The notes under the pieces were generated by a model that worked only from the letters and a program-made list of their open reading frames with translations, ran no database searches and was not told where the DNA came from. A DNA stretch of 64,000 bases from NCBI RefSeq assembly GCF_014652815.1, contig NZ_BMZN01000002.1, forward strand, positions 338,340-402,339, in the 5' to 3' direction. The position numbers and the translations under genes are program-made. Below, piece after piece: positions 36,198 through 45,378 of this stretch. How positions within the stretch are numbered: the stretch's first letter is position 1; every line of letters starts with the position of its first letter. Origin of the DNA: Alcaligenes pakistanensis. Lineage in GTDB: Bacteria > Pseudomonadota > Gammaproteobacteria > Burkholderiales > Burkholderiaceae_B.

Positions 36198-36790
36198 GTA
36201 TCTTGAAACAGCGAATCTGGGCTCGTGCGGGCGCACTGGCATTGGCAGCCTTACTGAGCGCTTGTGCAACTCCTCCTAAACCTGAGGCTGTCGGCAGCAC
36301 AGATGCGGCTACCGCCGACTCAGCCCTGTCACGCTCTGGTCGTTTTGCCTTGAGCGTGACCCATGCTAGCTCCCAGGTGGAAGCCGTGCAGGGTGGTTTT
36401 TCCTGGCGCGATGATGGCCGCAAGCTGATGCTGGACCTGAGCAATCCCTTGGGTAATACCTTGGCGCGTGTTTGGGTCTTGCCTGGTCAGGCCATGCTGG
36501 AACGTACCGATGGCAGTCAGGAAGTGGCTTCACATCCCGATGCCTTGGTGGAGCAGGTGTTAGGTAGCCCAGTGCCGGTTGCCGGTTTACGTGACTGGCT
36601 GCATGGTCGGACAGGGCCGTCCGCCGTTCAAAATCAGCGTTTAGATGAACAGCAACAATTAAGCAGCTTTGAGCAGTCGGGCTGGCGCGTGACGCTGTCG
36701 CGTTACGATGAACAAGGCCCGCGCTTGTTGCAGTTGAACCGCCATGAAGCCAGCCGCTCTATTAGTGTGCGTCTGGTTGTGGATCAATAA
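36194..36790 (+). CDS. lolB: Outer membrane lipoprotein insertion factor LolB
   Basis: A 198-residue lipoprotein that receives lipoproteins from LolA and inserts them in the outer membrane. The signal peptide ends in the lipobox LLSAC with the lipidated Cys24. The mature part shows the LolB pattern RSGRFALSV, GGFSWRDDGRKLMLDLSNPL and VAGLRDWLHGR. GTG 36194 overlaps the TPR gene stop, indicating coupling. The next gene, ispE, starts 20 bases after its stop. Confidence 0.93.
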   Translation: MSILKQRIWARAGALALAALLSACATPPKPEAVGSTDAATADSALSRSGRFALSVTHASSQVEAVQGGFSWRDDGRKLMLDLSNPLGNTLARVWVLPGQAMLERTDGSQEVASHPDALVEQVLGSPVPVAGLRDWLHGRTGPSAVQNQRLDEQQQLSSFEQSGWRVTLSRYDEQGPRLLQLNRHEASRSISVRLVVDQ

Positions 36791-36810
36791 AGCCCGAGCA
36801 GGTTTGTCTA

Positions 36811-37749
36811 ATGGCGCTCTATCATGTCCCGGCTCCGGCCAAGATCAATTTGTTTTTGCATGTCACGGGCCGTCGTGAAGACGGCTACCACTTCCTGCAA
36901 ACTGCCTTTCGCTTCATTGATCTGAATGATTACCTGAGCTTTGTGCCGCGCAGTGATGGGCAGATCCATCGGACGCACACCACCTTAAGCGATGTAGAAC
37001 CCGAGCAAGATCTGGTGGTGAAAGCCGCGCGTGCCTTGCAGCGGGCGACTGGCACACAGCAGGGTGTAGACATCGCTTGCATTAAGAACATTCCTTCAGG
37101 TGCGGGAATGGGAGGGGGTTCCAGCGATGCCGCCACGACTTTGATCGCCTTGAACCGTTTATGGGGCCTAGGGTTGAGCCGTCAGGCCTTGATGGATATT
37201 GCCTTGCCCTTGGGGGCGGATGTGCCGGTTTTTGTGTTTGGCCAAGCCGCTTTTGCCGAAGGCGTGGGCGAGCAGTTGCAAGCCATTCAGATGCCGCCAC
37301 GGGACTACCTCATCATTCGGCCCCCGCAATTTATATCCACGGGGAAAATATTCGGCTCCGAATGCTTGACACGAGACGAAAAACCCACCACAATGACGTT
37401 CTTTACTGATTGGCAAGAAAAATTCTGGCAAGGCAAGGACAACAATCCTTATTTTGGCAGGAACAATCTGGAGTCAGTCGCATTCAGTCTTTATCCTGAT
37501 TTAGAAGTTTTGAAGCAGGGTTTGCAAAGATTAAAATTGAATGCTAGAATGACGGGCTCAGGTTCTTGTTTGTTTGTTGAGTGCAGAGACAAACAAAGCG
37601 CCATGAACGGTCAAGTTGAAATTGACCGAAATCGCAGTAAAATAGATTTTTCTGGTAGCGCAGAAACAAGTAGTGGTAAATTGCTGGTCGAACAAACTTG
37701 GGTTTGTTCTGGATTGCAAGATCATCCATTACGCTACTGGATAAAGTAA
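36811..37749 (+). CDS. ispE: 4-diphosphocytidyl-2-C-methyl-D-erythritol kinase
   Basis: A 312-residue GHMP kinase of the non-mevalonate isoprenoid route. It starts [20 protein letters not shown], has the ATP loop [18 protein letters not shown] near residue 95 and the late glycine motif [13 protein letters not shown] near residue 245. Length is normal and the end HPLRYWIK fits betaproteobacterial IspE. The 3' third (about 37400-37745) is visibly AT-rich, with codons (TTA, AGA, ATA) rare in its neighbours and several short inverted repeats, unlike the first half. The tRNA-Gln gene begins five bases after the stop. Confidence 0.94.
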   Translation: MALYHVPAPAKINLFLHVTGRREDGYHFLQTAFRFIDLNDYLSFVPRSDGQIHRTHTTLSDVEPEQDLVVKAARALQRATGTQQGVDIACIKNIPSGAGMGGGSSDAATTLIALNRLWGLGLSRQALMDIALPLGADVPVFVFGQAAFAEGVGEQLQAIQMPPRDYLIIRPPQFISTGKIFGSECLTRDEKPTTMTFFTDWQEKFWQGKDNNPYFGRNNLESVAFSLYPDLEVLKQGLQRLKLNARMTGSGSCLFVECRDKQSAMNGQVEIDRNRSKIDFSGSAETSSGKLLVEQTWVCSGLQDHPLRYWIK

Positions 37750-37754
37750 GTATT

Positions 37755-37831
37755 TGGGGAATCGCCAAGCTGGTTAAGGCACTGGATTTTGATTCCAGCA
37801 TGCGAAGGTTCGAATCCTTCTTCCCCAGCCA
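37755..37831 (+). tRNA. tRNA-Gln (anticodon TTG), CCA encoded
   Basis: A 77-base cloverleaf. The acceptor stem is TGGGGAA/TTCCCCA. The anticodon stem is CTGGA/TCCAG with loop TTTTGAT, giving anticodon TTG at 37789-37791. The T arm is AAGGTTCGAATCCTT, and the end is GCCA. It lies between ispE and prs, the usual betaproteobacterial place. Its promoter must lie within the AT-rich end of ispE or be shared with that operon. Confidence 0.97.
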
Positions 37832-37937
37832 CCTTTCAGGCCTAGCCTGCGATAATGTAAAGCTGTTGAGTCGTTGCCTTAACGAGGTCCCGATCAACAG
37901 CTTTGCTTTTCCTGCATCAAAAATCTATCTCCCTATC

Positions 37938-38888
37938 ATGGCACAAGACCGATTCATGATCTTCACCGGCACGGCTAATCCTCGCCTTGCTGTCGATGTC
38001 GTCAACCACCTTGATATGTCGCTGGGAAAAATGACGGTGGGCCGCTTCTCCGATGGGGAAGCCATGGTCGAAATTAACGAGAACGTCCGCGGTCGCGATG
38101 TTTTTGTTCTGCAACCCACCTGCGCCCCCACCAACGACAATCTGATGGAAATCATGGTGATGGTCGATGCCTTGCGCCGTGCTTCGGCCGGCCGCATCAC
38201 CGCAGCGATTCCCTACTTTGGTTATGCCCGTCAGGATCGACGCCCCCGTTCGGCGCGTGTATCGATCTCTGCCAAGGTCGTAGCCAATATGTTGCAAGTG
38301 GTCGGTGTTGATCGCGTCATGATGATGGATCTGCACGCAGACCAAATTCAGGGTTTCTTCGATATCCCTGTCGATAATATCTACGCTTCCCCCATTTTGC
38401 TGGGCGATATCTGGCGCTGTAACTACCAGGATATGGTTGTGGTCTCGCCTGATATCGGCGGTGTGGTGCGCGCACGTGCACTGGCCAAGCAGCTGGAAGT
38501 GGATCTGGCTATTATCGACAAGCGCCGTCCGCGCGCCAACGTCTCTGAAGTCATGAACATCATTGGTGACGTCAACGGACGCACGTGCATCCTGATGGAT
38601 GACATGGTGGATACGGCCGGTACGCTGTGCAAAGCGGCTGAAGCTTTGAAAGAGCGCGGTGCCAAAGCGGTTTACGCTTACTGTACGCATCCCGTGCTCT
38701 CGGGCGAAGCGGTCGAGCGTATTGCGAATTCCCAATTGAACGAGCTGGTTGTCACGGACACGATTCCTTTGTCCGCCAAGGCACGTGAATGCACAAAGAT
38801 CCGTCAATTGTCCTGTGCAGCTCTGCTGGGCGAGACAATCTTGCGTATTTCCAACGCCGAATCTGTCAGCTCCTTGTTCAGCGATTAA
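37938..38888 (+). CDS. prs: Ribose-phosphate pyrophosphokinase
   Basis: A 316-residue enzyme that makes PRPP from ribose 5-phosphate and ATP. It starts [18 protein letters not shown] and has the flexible catalytic loop region [18 protein letters not shown] near residue 95, [19 protein letters not shown] near residue 130 and the PRPP-binding motif [18 protein letters not shown] near residue 215. ATG 37938 fits the family start; the longer frame runs through the tRNA gene. It precedes rplY in the standard order. Confidence 0.97.
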   Translation: MAQDRFMIFTGTANPRLAVDVVNHLDMSLGKMTVGRFSDGEAMVEINENVRGRDVFVLQPTCAPTNDNLMEIMVMVDALRRASAGRITAAIPYFGYARQDRRPRSARVSISAKVVANMLQVVGVDRVMMMDLHADQIQGFFDIPVDNIYASPILLGDIWRCNYQDMVVVSPDIGGVVRARALAKQLEVDLAIIDKRRPRANVSEVMNIIGDVNGRTCILMDDMVDTAGTLCKAAEALKERGAKAVYAYCTHPVLSGEAVERIANSQLNELVVTDTIPLSAKARECTKIRQLSCAALLGETILRISNAESVSSLFSD

Positions 38889-38985
38889 GTTTTTATAGCG
38901 TGTGCTGGTCGCGGCACACGTCAACTAGGTAGGTCACTACCGTTTTTTAGCAGTGGTCTGATGGCCCTGCAATATGGAGTTTCCC

Positions 38986-39582
38986 ATGAAATTCACCGCT
39001 ACGTCGCGTGATGTACAAGGTACGAGTGCGAGCCGCCGCCTGCGTCACGCTGGCCAAGTTCCTGCAATTGTTTACGGTGGCGAAGAACAGCCCGTCGTGA
39101 TCTCTCTGGATCACAACGAGACTTACCACAACCTGCGCAAAGAAGCCTTCCACGCTTCCATCCTGACGATGGAACTGGACGGTAAGGCTGAAAAAGTGCT
39201 GTTGCGCTCGGTTCAGTGGCACCCGTACAAGCAGCAAGTTCTGCACGTTGATTTCCAACGCGTTCTGGCTTCGCAAGCCATCACCACCAAAGTTCCTTTG
39301 AACTTTGAAGGTGGCGATGTGTCTCCTGCTGTCAAGCTGAGCAGCCAGGTTATCAGCCACATCCTGACTGATCTGGAAATCACTTGCTTGCCAGGCAACC
39401 TGCCAGCATCCATCACTGTGGACCTGAGCAACATGACTGCCAACGCTAACTTGCACCTGGAAAGCATCAAGCTGCCACTGGGCGTGACTTACGCTGGCAA
39501 CGATACCAACCCTCTGCTGGCTGCTGCTCTGCCAGTTGGTGGTGCCGCTGCTTCGGAAGAAGCAGAAGAAAGCGCCGAGTAA
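38986..39582 (+). CDS. rplY: 50S ribosomal protein L25 (CTC type)
   Basis: A 198-residue long-form L25, which binds 5S rRNA. The N-terminal L25 domain starts KFTATSRDVQGTSASRRLR with GQVPAIVYGG; the C-terminal TL5/CTC beta domain covers about residues 95-190 and ends in an acidic, alanine-rich tail (EEAEESAE). TGGAG precedes ATG 38986. It lies 97 bases after prs. A strong stem-loop follows before pth. Confidence 0.95.
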   Translation: MKFTATSRDVQGTSASRRLRHAGQVPAIVYGGEEQPVVISLDHNETYHNLRKEAFHASILTMELDGKAEKVLLRSVQWHPYKQQVLHVDFQRVLASQAITTKVPLNFEGGDVSPAVKLSSQVISHILTDLEITCLPGNLPASITVDLSNMTANANLHLESIKLPLGVTYAGNDTNPLLAAALPVGGAAASEEAEESAE

Positions 39583-39627
39583 TCAAGATTGCCAGCCGGC
39601 TCCGGTCGGCTTGCAGCTTGGCGAATC

Positions 39628-39660
39628 AACCCCTGTCAGCGTATGCTGGCGGGGGTTTGT
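39628..39660 (+). terminator. Terminator or attenuator between rplY and pth
   Basis: AACCCCTGTCAGC pairs over 13 positions (wobbles included) with GCTGGCGGGGGTT around the loop GTAT, then TGTTATTTG. The modest T tract may allow read-through into pth. Confidence 0.75.
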
Positions 39661-39709
39661 TATTTGTGCCTATACCTTAGTGGTGTAGCCGCTTCCTGCG
39701 AAAACATTC

Positions 39710-40306
39710 ATGTCTGAGCCTATCCGTTTGATTGTTGGCCTGGGAAATCCTGGCCCCGAGTACGAAACCACCCGCCACAATGCTGGCTTTTGGCTGGCTG
39801 ACCAGTTGGCCGATGATCTGCATGCCTCCTTCAACCTGGAAAAATCCTTTTTCTCCTGGGTGGCCAAGGCGCGCTTTGAGGGTGAGAACGTCATCATCGC
39901 CAAACCCATTACCTTCATGAATAAATCTGGGCAGGCAGCCGGAGCCTTGATGCGTTTTTACAAGCTCAAGCCCGAGCAGGTTTTGGTCTTGCATGACGAG
40001 CTGGATTTGCTGCCCGGTCAGGTCAAGATGAAAAAAGGTGGTGGACACGCCGGGCATAATGGCCTGCGCGACATCCAGTCCGCGTTTGGTACACCGGACT
40101 TCTGGCGCTTGCGTCTGGGTATCGGCCATCCGCGTACCCTGGGCTTGGCTCAGCAAGTCGTGAACTTTGTATTGCATACCCCTCGCAACGAAGAACTGCG
40201 CGAGATTGAAGATGGGATGAATCGTTGCCGCATCATGATGCCTGCCTTGTTGCGTGGGGATTTTGAGCAGGCGACTCGGCAGCTTCATGCGCCGCAGAAG
40301 GCCTGA
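39710..40306 (+). CDS. pth: Peptidyl-tRNA hydrolase
   Basis: A 198-residue enzyme that releases tRNA from stalled peptidyl-tRNA. Seen are the N-terminal [18 protein letters not shown] with the catalytic histidine, the segment [20 protein letters not shown] near residue 65, [20 protein letters not shown] near residue 95 and [13 protein letters not shown]. Size and order after rplY are standard. The stop is three bases before the following CPBP gene start, so the two are likely co-translated. Confidence 0.97.
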   Translation: MSEPIRLIVGLGNPGPEYETTRHNAGFWLADQLADDLHASFNLEKSFFSWVAKARFEGENVIIAKPITFMNKSGQAAGALMRFYKLKPEQVLVLHDELDLLPGQVKMKKGGGHAGHNGLRDIQSAFGTPDFWRLRLGIGHPRTLGLAQQVVNFVLHTPRNEELREIEDGMNRCRIMMPALLRGDFEQATRQLHAPQKA

Positions 40307-40309
40307 AGC

Positions 40310-41128
40310 ATGAAGCCAGTGGCAGGTGGCCAGATGCGCTTTCGGGATGAGCTTAAAGACTTCTTCCATTTCCTGCGTAACCCTCGCAGTGCGCGGCGTT
40401 TGCCCGGCAGAGTGCAAGGGGATGGCTGGTATCTGGATTGGTTTGCTCCCTTGCCCTGGAAACGCATGTTGCAATGGGCGGGCATGCTGTGGCTGATCAA
40501 TGCGTTGGTGCTGGGCCCAATTGCGGTCTCAGTGGCGGGGGCGGGTGGTGCTCAACATCGCCTGGACCCTACTAATATTCCATGGGTGCAAGCTATTATC
40601 TGGGCCCCTATTGTTGAGGAACTAGTTTTCCGCTTTGTTCTGCGGCGACCTTCTCAATGGCTGACGGTAGTCCCGCTGGCGGTGTTCCTGATGTTCCAAG
40701 GGCCTAGTTGGGCCATGCAGGCTTTGTTGGCGCTGGGACTGGCGATATGGATCAGCCGCTATACCGGCATGTCACGTACAGCACTACCTGTGGACAGCTC
40801 TTGGTGGCGCAAGCTTTTGGGTGCGCTGCAAGGGCGGGCATGGCGTTTTTCTTCCATGCGACGTTATTGGCGCTGGTTCCCATGGGTGTTCTACGGGGCG
40901 ACCTTGGCCTTTGGCGCGCTGCATCTGTATAACTTCCAACTCAACAGCATGAGCTGGTTCTTGTTGCCCATGCTGGTGTTGCCTCAATGTCTGACGGGGC
41001 TGGTGCTGGCTTGGCTGCGTGTGCGTCGAGGCATTGGCGCCTCGATTGTGCTGCACGCCATCTTCAATGGTGGCCCGGTCCTGCTGATTATCGGTTTGCT
41101 CAAGCTCTTTGACGGCATTCCTGTTTAA
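40310..41128 (+). CDS. CPBP-family intramembrane metalloprotease
   Basis: A 272-residue membrane protein of the CAAX protease/bacteriocin-processing (CPBP, ABI) family. The three motifs are EELVFRFVLRRP with the paired glutamates (near residue 105), FGALHLYN (near residue 205) and IVLHAIFN (near residue 250). Several hydrophobic helices lie between. AGAAGG eight bases ahead supports ATG 40310. Substrates of most bacterial members are unknown; roles range from prenyl-protein processing to peptide immunity. It follows pth directly and precedes ychF. Confidence 0.85.
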   Translation: MKPVAGGQMRFRDELKDFFHFLRNPRSARRLPGRVQGDGWYLDWFAPLPWKRMLQWAGMLWLINALVLGPIAVSVAGAGGAQHRLDPTNIPWVQAIIWAPIVEELVFRFVLRRPSQWLTVVPLAVFLMFQGPSWAMQALLALGLAIWISRYTGMSRTALPVDSSWWRKLLGALQGRAWRFSSMRRYWRWFPWVFYGATLAFGALHLYNFQLNSMSWFLLPMLVLPQCLTGLVLAWLRVRRGIGASIVLHAIFNGGPVLLIIGLLKLFDGIPV

Positions 41129-41256
41129 GCACGCCCGTTTTCAAGCGCTATCCTGTGTCCCCGACACGACTGTTCTGAGCCACCTGCGGGCTCTGTAGCG
41201 CCCAAGGGCGCTACAATAGCGCATCGTTTTATAACTCTTTGATTTTCAGGATACTC

Positions 41257-42348
41257 ATGGCACTGCAATGCGGCATCGTTGGCCTGCCCAACGTTGGTAA
41301 ATCCACTCTGTTCAACGCTCTGACCAAAGCCGGCATTGCGGCTGAAAACTACCCCTTCTGCACTATCGAGCCTAACGTGGGTGTGGTCGAAGTACCAGAC
41401 CCGCGTCTGGATGCTCTGGCACAGATTGTGAGCCCAGAGCGTGTCCTGCCTGCTGTGGTGGAGTTTGTAGACATCGCCGGTTTGGTAGCAGGTGCGTCCA
41501 AAGGCGAAGGCCTGGGTAACCAGTTCCTGGCTAATATCCGTGAAACCGATGCTACCGTGCACGTGGTGCGCTGCTTTGCCGATGACAACGTGATTCACGT
41601 CGCCGGTAAAGTCGATCCTCTGGCCGATATCGAAATCATCAACACCGAACTGGCTCTGGCTGACTTGGGTATCGTAGAAAAAGCGGTACACCGCAATCAT
41701 AAGCTGGCCCGTTCTGGCGACAAAGATGCGAGCAAGCTGGTGGCCTTGCTGGAGCGTATCGAAACAGCCCTGGGTCAAGGCAAGTCCGTGCGTTCGCTGA
41801 AGCTGGACGAAGAGGAATTACACCAGATCAAGTCCTACGGCTTTATCACGGCCAAGCCCACCATGTACGTGGCTAACGTGAAAGAAGACGGTTTCACCAA
41901 CAACCCGCATCTGGAAGCTGTGCAGAACTACGCAGCTGCTGACGGTGCGCCTGTGGTGGCTGTATGCGCTGCTGTGGAAGCTGAAATCGCTGAATTGGAC
42001 GATGCTGACAAGATCGAGTTCCTGTCCGACCTGGGCATGGAAGAGCCCGGTTTGAACCGCGTTATCCGCGCCGCCTACAGCTTGCTGGGCCTGCAGACCT
42101 ACTTCACCGCTGGTGTGAAAGAAGTCCGTGCCTGGACCATTCGTGTGGGCGATACGGCCCCTCAAGCAGCGGGTGTGATCCACACCGACTTCGAGCGTGG
42201 CTTCATTCGTGCACAGACTATTGCTTTTGACGACTTTGTGGCCTGCAAGGGTGAGCAAGGTGCCAAGGAGGCAGGCAAGATGCGCGCTGAAGGCAAAGAG
42301 TATGTGGTTAAAGATGGCGACGTGCTGAACTTCTTGTTTAACGTCTAA
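41257..42348 (+). CDS. ychF: Ribosome-associated ATPase YchF
   Basis: A 363-residue Obg-family P-loop protein that prefers ATP and has roles in stress response and translation control. The P-loop [18 protein letters not shown] is at the N-terminus, with [20 protein letters not shown] near residue 70. A coiled-coil middle and the C-terminal TGS domain ([15 protein letters not shown]-like; here [17 protein letters not shown]) end in [16 protein letters not shown] lies five bases before ATG 41257. A strong terminator follows. Confidence 0.97.
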   Translation: MALQCGIVGLPNVGKSTLFNALTKAGIAAENYPFCTIEPNVGVVEVPDPRLDALAQIVSPERVLPAVVEFVDIAGLVAGASKGEGLGNQFLANIRETDATVHVVRCFADDNVIHVAGKVDPLADIEIINTELALADLGIVEKAVHRNHKLARSGDKDASKLVALLERIETALGQGKSVRSLKLDEEELHQIKSYGFITAKPTMYVANVKEDGFTNNPHLEAVQNYAAADGAPVVAVCAAVEAEIAELDDADKIEFLSDLGMEEPGLNRVIRAAYSLLGLQTYFTAGVKEVRAWTIRVGDTAPQAAGVIHTDFERGFIRAQTIAFDDFVACKGEQGAKEAGKMRAEGKEYVVKDGDVLNFLFNV

Positions 42349-42371
42349 GCGTCTTCAATCGGGTGTCCAAG

Positions 42372-42408
42372 TGGCAGGCCTCTGAAATCAGAGACCTGCC
42401 ATTTTTTT
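42372..42408 (+). terminator. Terminator after ychF
   Basis: TGGCAGG-C-CTCTGA and TCAGAG-A-CCTGCCA form a 13-pair stem with one mismatch, followed by seven T, 24 bases after the ychF stop. Confidence 0.94.
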
Positions 42409-42768
42409 GCTATTTTCTATAACACCTGGTGTATAGATTAAGCTCGTCGCGGTAGGGGGAGTTTTTAAAAATGCGTGATTCGAGCGGTTTGCCCGCAAGC
42501 AGGGCATTGTAGGTCCGTTGGGTTTCGCATAGTTATTTTCTACTGCCCCAACGAGCCTGCCTTCTTTGCATATGGCTCTGCGTAAAGAGACCGTGCGAAT
42601 TGAGGAAACAGCTTTCAAACAGGCAGTCGCTTATGTGTTGAGTGTGTCAGAAGTCCATTTGGCTCAGTTGATCAGCAAGAGGCAATGTACAGAGATTCAT
42701 AAGGACTGCGAAGAGGGCATGATGCTTTTCTCATGCGCCCAACTCTGCTTTTGAAGAGATATTGTTTG
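42409..42768 (+). other. Gene-poor spacer before aadA-like gene
   Basis: A 360-base spacer. A 61-codon frame from ATG 42572 to 42754 (MALRKETVRIEETAF...) has no clear ribosome site and no recognised family; it may be chance. GTTGGGT and CCCCAAC flank a 23-base AT-rich segment near 42517-42550. Base composition is lower in GC than in ychF. It must hold the promoter of the nucleotidyltransferase gene, but none is evident by eye. Confidence 0.4.
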
Positions 42769-43545
42769 ATGTCAGATCTGGAAAGTCACAGCGATCAATT
42801 GCACACCGTCTTGGCGCATGTTCAACGTACGTTGAGCGCTAATTTGCGGGCCTTCTATCTACACGGCTCATCTGTGACCGGAGGGCTTCAGCCGCAAAGC
42901 GACCTGGATTTACTGGCTGTGGTCGATGCGCCTTTGTCAGATGCCCAACGTCAGGATTTGATTGCGGCTTTACTCTCAGTTTCCGCTCCCCATCCTGCTA
43001 CGCCGGGCGGCCTGCGGTGCATCGAGTTAGTGGTTTGCTGTCTATCGGATCTTCAAAGTAACACCTATCCCGCCAAGGTGGAGTTTATCTACGGTGAATG
43101 GCTGCGGGATGCCTTCAAGGCCGGGGAGCTGTCAGAGACGGCTGCTGACCCTGAATACACCTTGCTTCTGGCCCAGGCCCGTCAACAGGCGCGCCTGCTA
43201 TGTGGGCAGGATGTGCTGACGACTGTACCGCTTACGTCTCTGGCGTCTATCCGCCAAGCGATGCGAGATGGCCTGGAGTCCCTGTGCGAAGGGTTGGAGG
43301 GGGACGAGCGCAATGTCTTACTGACCTTGGCGCGGATGTGGCGAACCGCAGTTCAAGGGGATTTTGTGACTAAGGATCAGGCAGCGGAGTGGGCGATTCC
43401 GCTGCTGAGCCCTGAGCTGGCAGACATCTTGGAGCATGCGCGCTTGGCTTATCTAGGCAAGGTGGTGGACAACTGGGTGAGCAGGGCCGAAGAAGTGGAG
43501 AAACTGGCGCGGGATTTGGTGAGACGTCTCAAGCTAGTTTTGTGA
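42769..43545 (+). CDS. AadA-like aminoglycoside (3'')(9) nucleotidyltransferase
   Basis: A 258-residue protein with the ANT(3'')/(9) two-domain build. The nucleotidyltransferase motif is HGSSVTGGLQPQSDLDLL with D45 and D47 as metal ligands. E86 in LRCIELVVC aligns with the catalytic glutamate of AadA, and VEFIYGEWLRDAFKAGE matches the AadA substrate region. The helical C-terminal domain has LTLARMWRTAVQGDFVTKDQ and AAEWAIPLL. Such enzymes adenylylate streptomycin and spectinomycin. All key residues are present, so activity is plausible. No integron attC or integrase is near, so it looks like a chromosomal relative rather than a cassette. Confidence 0.88.
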   Translation: MSDLESHSDQLHTVLAHVQRTLSANLRAFYLHGSSVTGGLQPQSDLDLLAVVDAPLSDAQRQDLIAALLSVSAPHPATPGGLRCIELVVCCLSDLQSNTYPAKVEFIYGEWLRDAFKAGELSETAADPEYTLLLAQARQQARLLCGQDVLTTVPLTSLASIRQAMRDGLESLCEGLEGDERNVLLTLARMWRTAVQGDFVTKDQAAEWAIPLLSPELADILEHARLAYLGKVVDNWVSRAEEVEKLARDLVRRLKLVL

Positions 43546-43671
43546 ATGTGCCGCTTAAAGTGATCTTTGTGGAGAGGGCTGGGCGCCAAGCATTAGTCAA
43601 CCTGCATTTAGCCACTCATCAGTTCTACCAGCCCTATAGCCGTACCTTGTACTTCTTGTGTTTTCCGACCC

Positions 43672-45285
43672 TTAGCAAGGCCGCAATACCCATCCATCTT
43701 CCTTAAATTCCAGCCGCTCCGTCAGTCCAAGATTGCTCATAAAAGCATCGTCATGTGACACCACCACCATCGTGCCCTGGTAGCTACTCAACATCGACTC
43801 CAGGGCTAATGTGGAAGGTAGATCCAAGTGGTTGCTGGGTTCATCCAAAAGCAGCAATTGCGGTGGTGGATCGGCGTATAGCACGCAGGCCAGAGCGGCT
43901 TTCAGGCGCTCGCCACCACTTAAGGCTCTGCTGGGGCCTGTGACTTTCTGCGCATCCAAGCCTAGCTGTGCCAAACGCATACGCAAGTCACCTTCACTGC
44001 TTTTGCGGTTGACCGCCTGTATTTGCTCCAACACGGATTGTTGAGGGTCCAGATCGGCAAGCCCTTGATCCAGATAGACATGCTGAGGCACGACTTTACA
44101 ACTGCCTGCCAAGGGCACCAGTTGTCCAGTAATGACTTTGAGTAAAGTGGATTTGCCGCAGCCATTTGGGCCGATGACGCCAACACGTTGTTGAGCACTT
44201 AATAGCAGATTGATCGGTTTCTGATGCGCAGGGACAAAAGGCAGCTGTACGTCATTTAGTTCCACCACACGCTGGCGTGTTAAGGGCATCAAGGGCAGGG
44301 CATGCAGATTGATGGTCTCGTCTTTGTCGATTAATTCAGCGGCCTCATGTACACGCTGGGCAAGCTGCTTTTGGCTGGCGGCATGTAGCTGGCGCAGCTT
44401 GCCGGTCGTGGCCTCGCTACGGCCTTTTTGTCTGTCCAGCAGAATCTTGGCCTGATTGGCTTGTTTGCCCTGTTGATTTCCCCGCGCTTGTCGACGCTCC
44501 TGCCGCTCGCGCTGCTCCTGCATGCTGCTCTCTGCGCGCTGTCTCTGCAGCTTGCGGTGTTCCAGTTGATCCAGAGCGTTTTGGTGCTCCTGCGCTTTCT
44601 GCTCGGCGTAGTGGCTGTAATTGTCACCATAGCTGCGCAGCCCTAGAGACGACAGCTCTACAATGCGTTCCATCGTGTCCAGCAGTTGGCGGTCATGGCT
44701 GACCACCAGCAAGCCGTGGGGCCAGTGTTTTAGTTGCTCGATCAAGGCAAGACGATTGTCCCGATCCAGGTGGTTGCTGGGCTCGTCCAAGATCAAGAAA
44801 TCCGCCTGCGATAACAGGGCATTGATCAGGGACACCCGCATGGCCTGCCCACCGCTTAATGTATCGGCAGGCGTCTCAGCATTCAGGTGCCCCAGGCCAT
44901 TGCGTTCCAGCGCTTCTTGTAATTGCTGTCTAATGTCCCAACGGTCTTCGATTAGATTGAAGTCTTCCACCGCACTGCTGCCCGTCTCAATTCGGCCGAG
45001 AGCATCCAATGTCGGGCCTACGCCTGCTAAATCAGCCACGCGCAAGCCGCTGACCGGGGCCACTTGCTGGGCCAGATAATGGACTTTGCCTGAACGTAGG
45101 CAACGGCCACTGCTGGGCTGGAGCTGTCCGGCCAGGATTTGCGCCAGAATGCTTTTGCCCACGCCATTACGCCCGACCAAACCGGTGCGGCGCGAGTCGA
45201 AAGTTTCGTTCAGGTGGGAAAACAGAGTCTTGCCTTGTGGCAAGGTATAGGACACGCCTTCCAGCGTCAGATAAGGATTCGTCAT
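43672..45285 (-). CDS. ABC-F family ATPase
   Basis: A 537-residue soluble protein with two ABC ATPase domains and no membrane part. Walker A motifs are VGRNGVGKSILAQ (near residue 40) and IGPNGCGKSTLLK (near residue 355). Signatures are DTLSGGQAMRVSL and ALSGGERLKAAL; Walker B motifs are LILDEPSNHLD and LLLLDEPSNHLD. The linker of about 90 residues is very rich in Gln, Arg and Glu (AESSMQEQRERQERRQARG), as expected for the P-site tRNA-interacting arm. ABC-F proteins act on ribosomes; some protect against antibiotics, others rescue stalled translation. ATG 45285 is preferred, with GGAAG upstream. Confidence 0.88.
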   Translation of the reverse strand: MTNPYLTLEGVSYTLPQGKTLFSHLNETFDSRRTGLVGRNGVGKSILAQILAGQLQPSSGRCLRSGKVHYLAQQVAPVSGLRVADLAGVGPTLDALGRIETGSSAVEDFNLIEDRWDIRQQLQEALERNGLGHLNAETPADTLSGGQAMRVSLINALLSQADFLILDEPSNHLDRDNRLALIEQLKHWPHGLLVVSHDRQLLDTMERIVELSSLGLRSYGDNYSHYAEQKAQEHQNALDQLEHRKLQRQRAESSMQEQRERQERRQARGNQQGKQANQAKILLDRQKGRSEATTGKLRQLHAASQKQLAQRVHEAAELIDKDETINLHALPLMPLTRQRVVELNDVQLPFVPAHQKPINLLLSAQQRVGVIGPNGCGKSTLLKVITGQLVPLAGSCKVVPQHVYLDQGLADLDPQQSVLEQIQAVNRKSSEGDLRMRLAQLGLDAQKVTGPSRALSGGERLKAALACVLYADPPPQLLLLDEPSNHLDLPSTLALESMLSSYQGTMVVVSHDDAFMSNLGLTERLEFKEDGWVLRPC

Positions 45286-45378
45286 ACGTGATGCTTCCAT
45301 TAATGCCAAGAACTCCCCCTGCGTAGTGGGGGCGGGTCGAGACTGGCCGTCGAAGAGACGGCGGCATTAGTGGCGCAT
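45286..45378 (-). promoter_or_regulatory. Structured leader of ABC-F gene
   Basis: On the minus strand this leader holds GCCGTC-TCTTC-GACGGC (45346-45362) and CCCCC-ACTACGCA-GGGGG (45315-45332). ATG at 45378 opens a three-codon frame Met-Arg-His-stop, with GAGG about ten bases ahead, and a second ATG overlaps its stop (TAATG at 45367). Leaders with a mini-ORF and hairpins are known for ribosome-controlled attenuation of antibiotic ABC-F genes. Whether this works here is inference. Confidence 0.4.

Noticed and set aside
35205-36269. 354-codon frame antisense to the TPR and lolB genes
   Set aside because: Shadow of two genes with firm family motifs; the translated product has no known pattern.
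42517-42550. GTTGGGT ... CCCCAAC repeat considered as an integron attC site near the aadA-like gene
   Set aside because: The order of the core boxes is the reverse of attC (which begins RYYYAAC and ends GTTRRRY), the second box does not fit the consensus, and no integrase is present.
42572-42754. 61-codon frame upstream of the aadA-like gene
   Set aside because: No ribosome site and no family resemblance; kept only as a possibility in the spacer entry.
45167-45367. 66-codon frame overlapping the ABC-F start
   Set aside because: Runs mostly in another frame through the certain ABC-F gene; of interest only as the second ATG of the leader, not as a gene.
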